Part shown: positions 23,849-30,362 of the stretch, piece by piece | Layout: each line of letters starts with the position of its first letter | How positions within the stretch are numbered: position 1 is the stretch's first letter | Assembly (NCBI GenBank): GCA_003158295.1 | Contig: PMIP01000035.1 | Span: 147 to 37,243 of the forward strand | DNA length: 37,097 nt | From: Chloroflexota bacterium | GTDB taxonomy: Bacteria; Chloroflexota; Limnocylindria; Limnocylindrales; CSP1-4 | Reading direction: 5' to 3' | Translations under genes and position numbers: made by a program | The notes under the pieces: model-generated | The model's database searches: none | What the model was told of the DNA's origin: nothing | Seen by the model: the letters and a program-made list of their open reading frames with translations, nothing else

Positions 23849-24886
23849 TCAGCGTGAACCCGGCCGGCGCACTTTCTCGGCTATCCAGAGGCTGATCGCC
23901 GCCCGACGCCGAAGCTCGCTGCCACCCTCGCGGCTCTTGAGCGCGGCATCCAGCTCGAGGAGCCCCACAAGAGCAGCGTCCAGCTCCGGGAGCGCCCAGG
24001 TTCGGGCTTGTTCTGCCAGGCGTTCTGCGCGGTACGGGTTCAGCTTGAGGGTCCGCACCAGTGTCGCGGCAGGAGTCCCAGCCGCCAGGAGGTCGGCGAT
24101 CTCGATCAACTCCCTGATGCGGCGATGGAGATGAACGACCAAGACGGGACCGGGGACGTCGGCCAGGCGTTCTGCCAGCTCTGCGGCCTCGCCGGCGCGG
24201 CGCATGCCGACCGCGTCCAGGAAGGCCCACGTGGATCCGGGGACGGCGTCGGCCACCAGGGCCTTCACGTCCTCGGGGCGGATCTGGTCGTCCAGACGGT
24301 AGACGGCCAGCTTCTCCAGCTCGGCCACGGCCAGCTCGCCCTGGCGCCGCCGGTCGATGTCGCGCTCACGAACGTTGGCACCCACTCGCTCCGCGAGCAG
24401 GGCCGCGGCAGGAGAAGAGATGTTGATGCCGCGCTCCCTGGCGCGGTCCGCGATCCAGCGCGCCATTTGATCCCGGGTCGGCGCCTTGAACTCGCGGACC
24501 TCACCGCCGGCCGCCGCCACCGCGTTGCGCAGCGTCTCGAGGGAAGCCGGTCGGCGAGCGGTGCCGTCCACCGTGTCAAGGAATGCCAGGCCGTTGCCGG
24601 TGGCCACGGTACCGAGCGCCTCGACCAGACGTGCCGCCAGAACTTTGGTGGCTATCAGCGGAGCCGGCTCGGCCACGACCACGAGAGTCCCGCCGCCGAA
24701 GAGCGTGGCCGTGGCCACTCTCTCGGCGATCTCGTCGGCCGAGGTGGTGGCGCCGGTCAGGCGCATTCGTTCCAGCGGGGGGCCGTCGCCCGCCAGCCGA
24801 GTGGCCAGAGCGTCCGGGCCGTGTCCCACGCTGTAGGAGTCGTCGCCCCAGTAGTAGCCCAGCGGGGCGGAAGGTCCCGTGGCCAC
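23849..24886 (-). CDS. holA: DNA polymerase III delta subunit
   Basis: 345 residues. The delta subunit opens the sliding clamp within the clamp loader. The N-terminus GYYWGDDSYSVGH is the degenerate P-loop region of HolA, followed by LFGGGTLVVVAEP, REFKAPTRDQMARWIADRAR, RRRQGELAVAELEKLAVY, STWAFLDAVGMRRAGEAAEL and the C-terminal collar domain with VLVVHLHRRIRELIEIADLL and LNPYRAERLAEQARTW. The GTG start at 24886 is one nucleotide after the HD gene's stop. Its place downstream of comEA-comEC is the common order in many bacteria (e.g. yqeN after comEC in Bacillus). Confidence 0.93.
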   Translation of the reverse strand: MATGPSAPLGYYWGDDSYSVGHGPDALATRLAGDGPPLERMRLTGATTSADEIAERVATATLFGGGTLVVVAEPAPLIATKVLAARLVEALGTVATGNGLAFLDTVDGTARRPASLETLRNAVAAAGGEVREFKAPTRDQMARWIADRARERGINISSPAAALLAERVGANVRERDIDRRRQGELAVAELEKLAVYRLDDQIRPEDVKALVADAVPGSTWAFLDAVGMRRAGEAAELAERLADVPGPVLVVHLHRRIRELIEIADLLAAGTPAATLVRTLKLNPYRAERLAEQARTWALPELDAALVGLLELDAALKSREGGSELRRRAAISLWIAEKVRRPGSR

Positions 24887-24887
24887 G

Positions 24888-25514
24888 TCAGCCGGCCCTG
24901 GCGGATCGCAGGGCGCGTCCGGTCCAGGCCAGGCGGCGAACCTCGTCGGGAGTGACGCCGGCCAGCTCGCAGACCAGTAGCTCGAGGGTCTCGGCCCGGC
25001 GCCACACGGCCTCGAGCGTGTGGGAGCTCCAGCCGCCACGCGCCCGCTCGGCCCGGGCCTCCGGCGGGTATCGGCGCTCCCATGAGCCAAAACGCGCCGC
25101 CATCGACTCGAGGCGCTGGCCGGCGCGCTTGTCCGCGTAGGCGAGGACGAGTGCCTCCGACGATGCCGTGTCCAGCCACCGCTCGAACCAGGCCGCGTCC
25201 GCAAGCCTGGACACCGGGTGTCCTGCGACTACCGGCGCCAGCTCCGCGCATCCCCGCCGGGTCAGCCAGGCGGCCGACCCTTCGCCATGTGGTAGCCCGT
25301 CGACCTCCCGCTTCACCGAGGCGAGCTTGTCCACGTCATGCAGGAGTGCGGCCGACTCCACCAGGCGGCGATCGAGCGACCGTCCAGCCGAGACCGCCTG
25401 CCATGCCAGCCAGGCCGCCGTCTCGGCAACTGCCCGCGCGTGGTGAAGGTGCCAGGCAGGAGGCTCCAATGAGAGGAGAAGGGCCGCGCTCTCGCGACGG
25501 TCGGGAATGGACAT
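24888..25514 (-). CDS. HD-domain phosphohydrolase
   Basis: 208 residues. Metal-ligand motifs of the HD superfamily are visible: HLHHARAVA (His22-25), the doublet HD in SAALLHDVDKLASV (59-60), then GLPHGEGSAAWL and VVAGHPVSRL. Such proteins cleave phosphomonoesters, nucleotides or cyclic nucleotides; the target here is unknown. The first ligands lie within the 179 bp shared with the comEC frame, so a start downstream of the comEC stop is excluded. TACGAT (25527-25522) lies 7 nt before ATG 25514, suggesting a separate leaderless transcript from inside comEC. It is inserted between comEC and holA, one nucleotide before holA. Confidence 0.82.
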   Translation of the reverse strand: MSIPDRRESAALLLSLEPPAWHLHHARAVAETAAWLAWQAVSAGRSLDRRLVESAALLHDVDKLASVKREVDGLPHGEGSAAWLTRRGCAELAPVVAGHPVSRLADAAWFERWLDTASSEALVLAYADKRAGQRLESMAARFGSWERRYPPEARAERARGGWSSHTLEAVWRRAETLELLVCELAGVTPDEVRRLAWTGRALRSARAG

Positions 25515-28053
25515 CGGACGAATCGTACAGGAGCCCGGATGACCTGACCGCAGCGAGTTGAGAGGCGCCGTTGCCGGTTCTGCGCGAGGAAGCACCGTTG
25601 CCGGCTCCCGGCGACGAGGTGCCGTTGCCGGCGGCACCGTTGCCGGCGGTGACGGTCACGGCCGTTCGATCCAGCGTCGTCTCGACCGTACCAGCCTGGT
25701 CCGTCCTCAGGGCGGTCCGGCTGTGGGCGCGGATCCGAGCCATCGTGCCCGCGTTCGGGTGGCCATACCTGTTGTTCGCCCCGACCGAGACGACGGCCAC
25801 GAATGGACGAGTCGCGGCCAGCAGATCGTCCGACGAGGCCGTCGCGCTGCCGTGGTGAGCAACCTTGAGCATGTCGACCGCCGGGAGGCCCCGGGCCAGC
25901 AGGATCGGGTCCACGTCATCCTCGACGTCGCCGGTCAGAAGGAAGCGGCGCCCTTCGTAGTCGCCGAGCAGGACGATCGAGGCATCGTTGGCCTTGCGAT
26001 TGTCTGTGGCGTCTGGGTCCAGGCCGCTCGGTCGTGTGGTTCCGTCATCGGGCCAGAGGACCTCGAGCGTGGCGTCGTCCAGGCGCAGCGTCTGGCCGGC
26101 GGAGAGCCGCTCCGCCCGCAGTCCGTTCGACGCCAGGGCGGCCTTCCAGGCTTGATAGGTTGGGGTTGTTGCCGGCCAGCCCGACTCGAACGCGCGGCCG
26201 ACTCGATACCGCTCCACGACCGCGACGAGGCCGGCCACGTGGTCGTCATGAGGGTGCGTCAGGACGATCGCGTCCAGGCGCCTGTCCCACGACGGAACGT
26301 ATCGATCCAGGGCGGTCATGAGGAGGTTCGCGTCCGGGCCCCCGTCCACCAGGACCCGGCTGCCGCGGTCGCCCTCGAGGAGTATCGAGTCGCCCTGGCC
26401 GACGTCCAGAACGATCACGTGGACGCTCCCGTCCGGCCGGGCCGCCACTACCGATCCGGCTGCCGCGATGACGAAGACCGCCCCCACCAGCGCCCATCGC
26501 CGTCTGGTCCGGAGCGGTGATCCGCGGGCACCGCCCGTGGGCTTCTCGGTTCCGATGGGACGCTTCCGCTGCCGGACCTCGCGCGCATCCGGCCGGGAGA
26601 GCGCTCGATGCATTCGCACCAGGAGCAGGCCGGCCACGGCCGCCGCGACCACGTTCGCGGGGAACGGGAGGGTCTCGTTGGCGCCCGGGACGGCAGCGGC
26701 CAGCTGGACGACCGCCACGAGCGCGTCGAGCAGAAGCTGGGCCGGTAGCGCCAGCAGCCCGGTCAGCCAGACTGGCGCACCGGCAACCGCCAACCAGCCG
26801 GCCACGAACGCGACGGCCCCCGCCGCCATCGCCGGAGGAACGAGCGGGACCGCAACGAGGTTCGCCGCGGGCGCGATGAGAGAGAGCCGGCCGAAGGTGA
26901 GCAGCGCGATCGGGAGCGTGGCGGCCTGGGCGGCGAGAGACACGCCCAGGGTGTCGCGAAGAGTGCCGGGCAGTCGCGGGAAGTGCTCCCCGATCCGCCG
27001 GGTGAGCGGCGTAGCCCAGGCGACCAGCCCGGCAGTGGCCGCGGCGGAGAGCTGGAACCCGACGTCGTCGATAGTCCCCGGGTCCAGCAGCAACATGATG
27101 GCGATCGCCCAGGCGAGGCTGAGCATCACCCTTGAGCCGCGGCCGCTCTCGACCGCCATCAGGGCCACTCCCGACATGAACGCGGCTCGGACAACCGAAG
27201 GTGAGGCTCCGGCGAAGAGCGTGTAGGCCACGATCGCGCCGATCGTCACGGCTGCCCTTCGCCGCCGGCCGACGAAGCTTCGCAGGAGGGCTGCCACCGT
27301 CGCCGCCACGATGGCGATGTTCCAGCCCGAGATGGCGACTATGTGGCTGACCCCCGCGGTCGTGAACGCGGCCGCCAGGTTGCGGTCGACGCGGTCCCGC
27401 AGCCCGATGAGGATCGCCGTGGCCAGGCCTCCCTCAGGCTCCGGCATGACCTTCTGGAGTGCGTCGCCGGAAGCCTGGCGGACCGCCTCGAGACGACCTA
27501 CGGCCGAGTTGTCATGGCTCATCAGAGCCAGGTCGGTGGCCTCGCAAGTGGCGGAGATTCCCTGGGCGGCGAGATAGCGGTCGTAGTCGCCGTCCGCGAG
27601 AGACCGCACCCGGCCGGACCACGTGACGAAGTCGCCGGCGATCAATCGCGGGTAGGCGGGGAATTGAGCCGAGCAGCGCAGAGAACGGTCGGCCAGGTCG
27701 ATAGTCGCGATCTGGAGGCCGTTGGTCGTGTGGGCGCTCTCCACGGTAGCGTTCCACGGCCCGGAGCCCTCTGGCAGAGCCGTTGTCTCGACAGGGCCGG
27801 CGCCGCTCCCGACGACGAGGCCGATCGAGACCCGGGCGGCAACCAGCGAGGCCCCCAGCGAGGCGACCACGAGCGCTTCTCCGAGAGTGCGCCGGCCGCG
27901 AGCCCGGTACAGGCACGCGGCCAGCGCCAATACCGCCGAGACGGCCGCGGCCGCGATGACGGCCACGACCGAGTCTCCGCTCAACGGTTCGTACGACGCG
28001 GTTCCCGCGGCGACGATCAGGCCGAGAGCCAGCCACGCAGGCCTGGCGCGCAT
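25336..28053 (-). CDS. comEC: DNA-uptake channel ComEC
   Basis: 905 residues. ComEC carries transforming single-stranded DNA across the inner membrane. In order: N-terminal helices, a DUF4131-type soluble segment (about 90-180), the competence domain (about 215-480, including GVSHIVAISGWNIAIVAATV, GASPSVVRAAFMSGVALMAV) and the metallo-beta-lactamase domain (about 560-800) with HPHDDH at 600-605 and VDMLKVAHHGSATASSD. The fold should end at about residue 802. The remaining about 100 residues are low-complexity (four GNG repeats) and run 179 bp into the HD gene, which is odd. ATG 28053 is 4 nt after the comEA stop. Confidence 0.93.
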   Translation of the reverse strand: MRARPAWLALGLIVAAGTASYEPLSGDSVVAVIAAAAVSAVLALAACLYRARGRRTLGEALVVASLGASLVAARVSIGLVVGSGAGPVETTALPEGSGPWNATVESAHTTNGLQIATIDLADRSLRCSAQFPAYPRLIAGDFVTWSGRVRSLADGDYDRYLAAQGISATCEATDLALMSHDNSAVGRLEAVRQASGDALQKVMPEPEGGLATAILIGLRDRVDRNLAAAFTTAGVSHIVAISGWNIAIVAATVAALLRSFVGRRRRAAVTIGAIVAYTLFAGASPSVVRAAFMSGVALMAVESGRGSRVMLSLAWAIAIMLLLDPGTIDDVGFQLSAAATAGLVAWATPLTRRIGEHFPRLPGTLRDTLGVSLAAQAATLPIALLTFGRLSLIAPAANLVAVPLVPPAMAAGAVAFVAGWLAVAGAPVWLTGLLALPAQLLLDALVAVVQLAAAVPGANETLPFPANVVAAAVAGLLLVRMHRALSRPDAREVRQRKRPIGTEKPTGGARGSPLRTRRRWALVGAVFVIAAAGSVVAARPDGSVHVIVLDVGQGDSILLEGDRGSRVLVDGGPDANLLMTALDRYVPSWDRRLDAIVLTHPHDDHVAGLVAVVERYRVGRAFESGWPATTPTYQAWKAALASNGLRAERLSAGQTLRLDDATLEVLWPDDGTTRPSGLDPDATDNRKANDASIVLLGDYEGRRFLLTGDVEDDVDPILLARGLPAVDMLKVAHHGSATASSDDLLAATRPFVAVVSVGANNRYGHPNAGTMARIRAHSRTALRTDQAGTVETTLDRTAVTVTAGNGAAGNGTSSPGAGNGASSRRTGNGASQLAAVRSSGLLYDSSDVHSRPSRERGPSPLIGASCLAPSPRAGSCRDGGLAGMAGGLGWTVARSPPGGVGRTPA
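25522..25527 (-). promoter_or_regulatory. -10 box of a leaderless transcript (HD gene) inside comEC
   Basis: TACGAT on the minus strand, 7 nt before ATG 25514. It lies within the low-complexity 3' part of comEC. Confidence 0.45.
25564..25647 (-). repeat. Four in-frame 15-bp repeats in the comEC tail
   Basis: Copies of a 15-mer of the type GCCGGCAACGGTGCC (minus strand) lie at 25633-25647, 25618-25632, 25591-25605 and 25564-25578. Periods are 15, 27 and 27 bp, all multiples of three, encoding AGNGA/AGNGT/AGNGA/TGNGA. Confidence 0.85.
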
Positions 28054-28057
28054 CCGG

Positions 28058-28711
28058 CTATCCGACCGTGACCTGGCCCCGGAACTTGGCCAGCGTCGCC
28101 GCGGTGACGAGCTTGCGAGTGACCAGGTCGTCGACCGAGGCGAACGGCCGCTCGCTTCGCGACGCGATGATCTTCGTGGCGGTTGCCGGGCCAATCCCCG
28201 GCAACGTGTCCAGTTGCTCCGCCGTGGCCGTGTTCAGGTCGAGGAGACCGCTCGTGGCGCCCGCCGGCGGCGCGGTGCCCGATCCGTCGCCCAGCCTGGG
28301 GACCGAGACCAGCTCGGCGTCCTGCAGCTTCGCCGCCAGATTGAGCTTCGTCTCGGCTTGCCGCGGGTCCACGTCCGGCGAGTAACCGCCGGCCGCCCGG
28401 ATGGCGTCCGCAACTCTCGAGCCCTGCGGCAGCGAGAAGACGCCGGGGCGCAACACCGCTCCCGCGACCTGAACGACCAGCATCGGCGCGGATGGCACCG
28501 GCGACCCCGACGCCGCCGGACCGGAGATCACCTCGACCCGTCCGCTCGGGCCCATCTCGACAAACGCGACGACCGCGAGCGACACGATGGCGAGAATGGC
28601 CGCGATCGCGATGGTCGCCACGAAGACGGTCGATCCCGACCGCCCGGTGGGAGCCTCGCTGGTACCGGCTTCCGGCACCTCCAACGCCCGCCAGGGCGCG
28701 CTGGTATCCAT
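28058..28711 (-). CDS. comEA: Competence DNA receptor ComEA
   Basis: 217 residues. It binds double-stranded DNA outside the membrane and hands it to ComEC. A membrane helix lies at about 27-50 (VFVATIAIAAILAIVSLAVV), then an SLBB domain (VQVAGAVLRPGVFSLPQGSR, VADAIRAAGGYSPD), then a C-terminal helix-hairpin-helix pair (LLDLNTATAEQLDTLPGIGP, ATKIIASR) that contacts DNA. ATG 28711 is chosen because GGAG lies 6 nt upstream; GTG 28735 would add eight residues. It is first in the comEA-comEC-HD-holA run. The 22-bp tandem repeat array lies in its upstream region. Confidence 0.94.
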   Translation of the reverse strand: MDTSAPWRALEVPEAGTSEAPTGRSGSTVFVATIAIAAILAIVSLAVVAFVEMGPSGRVEVISGPAASGSPVPSAPMLVVQVAGAVLRPGVFSLPQGSRVADAIRAAGGYSPDVDPRQAETKLNLAAKLQDAELVSVPRLGDGSGTAPPAGATSGLLDLNTATAEQLDTLPGIGPATATKIIASRSERPFASVDDLVTRKLVTAATLAKFRGQVTVG

Positions 28712-28766
28712 CCTCATCTCCGATCGAGCGACCACGGCGGTGTGCCGCGCACCCTATCGGAGGCCG

Positions 28767-28887
28767 CTTATCTGCCGCTTACGGCGCGCTTATCTGCCGC
28801 TTACGGCGCGCTTATCTGCCGCTTACGGCGCGCTTATCTGCCGCTTACGGCGCGCTTATCTGCCGCTTACGGCGCGCTTATCTGCCG
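28767..28887. repeat. 22-bp tandem repeat array, 5.5 copies, upstream of comEA
   Basis: Five exact copies begin at 28767, 28789, 28811, 28833 and 28855; a sixth starts at 28877 and keeps its first 11 bases. Each unit begins CTTATCTGCC and ends CTTACGGCGCG, and holds the small inverted repeat GCCG-CTTA-CGGC. The array fills most of the gap between comEA (start 28711) and the end of the next minus-strand gene (28943). It is not coding: the unit is not a multiple of three. Confidence 0.95.
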
Positions 28888-28942
28888 GGGATCTGGGCCG
28901 ACGGGCCCTCGGTCCTTGTGTGGCGCCGGTCGCTCGTCCCTT

Positions 28943-30280
28943 CTACGGCGCCCGCCTGGCGATCTCCTGCAGATAAGCGTCGATCTCGGGGACCGAGCGA
29001 AGCATCCGCTCGAAGTAATCGTTTACCGCCTTCATCGCCACATCGGAGATCCCGCTCATGTCGCCCGCTCGAGCGGCCGCGTCGCCCCGCCTGGCGATCG
29101 AGTCGCGCAGGCGCAGCAGGTGACCGACCATTTCGGCCTCCGCCGGTCCGTCGAGTGCCTGGATGGCCGACATGATCAGCTTGTCGACCTGTTCGGTCAT
29201 CGTCTCGGAGTCGAAGTCCTCGCCCGAGTTGGCTGCGTCGTCGAGCGTTTGGATCAGCGCCGCGACCTGGTACAGCGCCGTGATGGGCTCGTCGAAGAGC
29301 TCGCGGATGAACGCCGCTTCGGCGTAGTGGCCATTCATCCGGAAGACGTTGTAGAGGCGCCGCGCAACCTTGCCGTAGCTCGGATGCTCAACGGTGTACT
29401 TCCAGATCTCGTGTTCGAGCGCCTCGACGTAGTCATCGACCGTGTCGGCCGAGAGTTCCTTCACCAGCTTCTTGAAGAGCGGGGCGGAGTCGGTGTCGAG
29501 GTAAACCTCCTGGAAGGCCGGGTCCAGGAAGCCGTCGAGCGGAACGATCGACCCGTCCGGCGCTTCCCAGGTGGTGTCCAGGACGTTGCTCGCGTTGGCC
29601 AGCTTGCCGCGCGAGCTGTCGGCGATGACCCAGTCGAGCTTGCACCAGCCGGGGTCGCGGGTGGCGTCGGCCCAGGTGTATGTGGCCCTGGAGCCGTCCA
29701 TCAACTCGACCTCCATCTGGCCGGCGCGGACCTCGTCGGGGGTCCACGACATCGGCGACTTCACGCCGACCGGCTTGCCACCCTTCTTCGCCTCCACCGG
29801 ATGCTGGCCGAACTTCACCTCCCACAGCCGATGTCCGGGCCCGCTGGCGGTCGCCAGGGCCTTCTCGCGGATCATGTCGGCCAGGATCGAGCAGGCTTCC
29901 TCTCGCGACTCGGCCTTGATGTTGATGCGCTCGAAGAAGTCGCAGTCGGCCGGGAAGGTGTTGATCTTGCTTTGCGCGGCCGAACCGGAGATCGAGAGCG
30001 CGGTCAGGACGTTGGGCGGGCGGTCATCGAAACCGACGATCTTGCCCATCTCACGGAAGCGGGCGAGGTCCGCGGGCGCGAAGTCCAGCATCGAAACGCG
30101 GCTGCCGTACACGCCGGTGTTGACGTCGACCACGAGATCGCCGCCGCTGGCCTCGGCCTCCATGGCGGCAACCCACTCCTTCGCCTCGCGCTCGTCGATC
30201 TCGACACCGAGTCGCTGGGCCGACTCGATCACCTTGGCGATGGCGTCCGGATCGGCCGCCTTCGGCTTGCCTGGTTCCAT
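28943..30280 (-). CDS. Unrecognised 445-aa protein with nucleotidyltransferase-like signature
   Basis: The start ATG 30280 has AGGAGG 7 nt upstream; TACAAT (30328-30323) is a likely -10. I do not recognise a named family. Residues 97-116 show ISGSAAQ, then FPADCDFFE, a GS followed after 11 residues by D-C-D. A third acidic position occurs in GWCKLDWVIAD (Asp216/221). This is the order of catalytic residues in the polymerase-beta nucleotidyltransferase fold (GS...DxD...D). The second half (about 260-445) is helical, with VEHPSYGKVARRLYNVFRMN and LYQVAALIQTLDD, like a substrate-binding helical domain. No membrane helices. It is divergent from the rhamnosidase gene by 82 bp. Confidence 0.7.
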   Translation of the reverse strand: MEPGKPKAADPDAIAKVIESAQRLGVEIDEREAKEWVAAMEAEASGGDLVVDVNTGVYGSRVSMLDFAPADLARFREMGKIVGFDDRPPNVLTALSISGSAAQSKINTFPADCDFFERINIKAESREEACSILADMIREKALATASGPGHRLWEVKFGQHPVEAKKGGKPVGVKSPMSWTPDEVRAGQMEVELMDGSRATYTWADATRDPGWCKLDWVIADSSRGKLANASNVLDTTWEAPDGSIVPLDGFLDPAFQEVYLDTDSAPLFKKLVKELSADTVDDYVEALEHEIWKYTVEHPSYGKVARRLYNVFRMNGHYAEAAFIRELFDEPITALYQVAALIQTLDDAANSGEDFDSETMTEQVDKLIMSAIQALDGPAEAEMVGHLLRLRDSIARRGDAAARAGDMSGISDVAMKAVNDYFERMLRSVPEIDAYLQEIARRAP

Positions 30281-30348
30281 GACGACTCCTCCTGCGGCGT
30301 GACGGGTCCCCGGAGTGTCGAGATTGTACGGCCGGGGAGGAGGCCGGA

Positions 30349-30354
30349 TAGCAT
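30349..30354 (+). promoter_or_regulatory. -10-like box of a possibly leaderless GH78 transcript
   Basis: TAGCAT lies 8 nt before ATG 30363. A G-rich AGGAGG at 30338-30343 is 19 nt from the ATG, too far for a normal Shine-Dalgarno. Confidence 0.4.
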
Positions 30355-30362
30355 GTGGACCC

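Noticed and set aside
28767-28887. CRISPR array
   Set aside because: Units follow each other directly with no spacers and no cas gene is present; it is a plain tandem repeat.
28741-28976. Protein repeat made by the 22-bp array (translations with YLPLTARLSA-like blocks)
   Set aside because: The unit length is not a multiple of three, so all frames are visited in turn; no start signal or conserved end.
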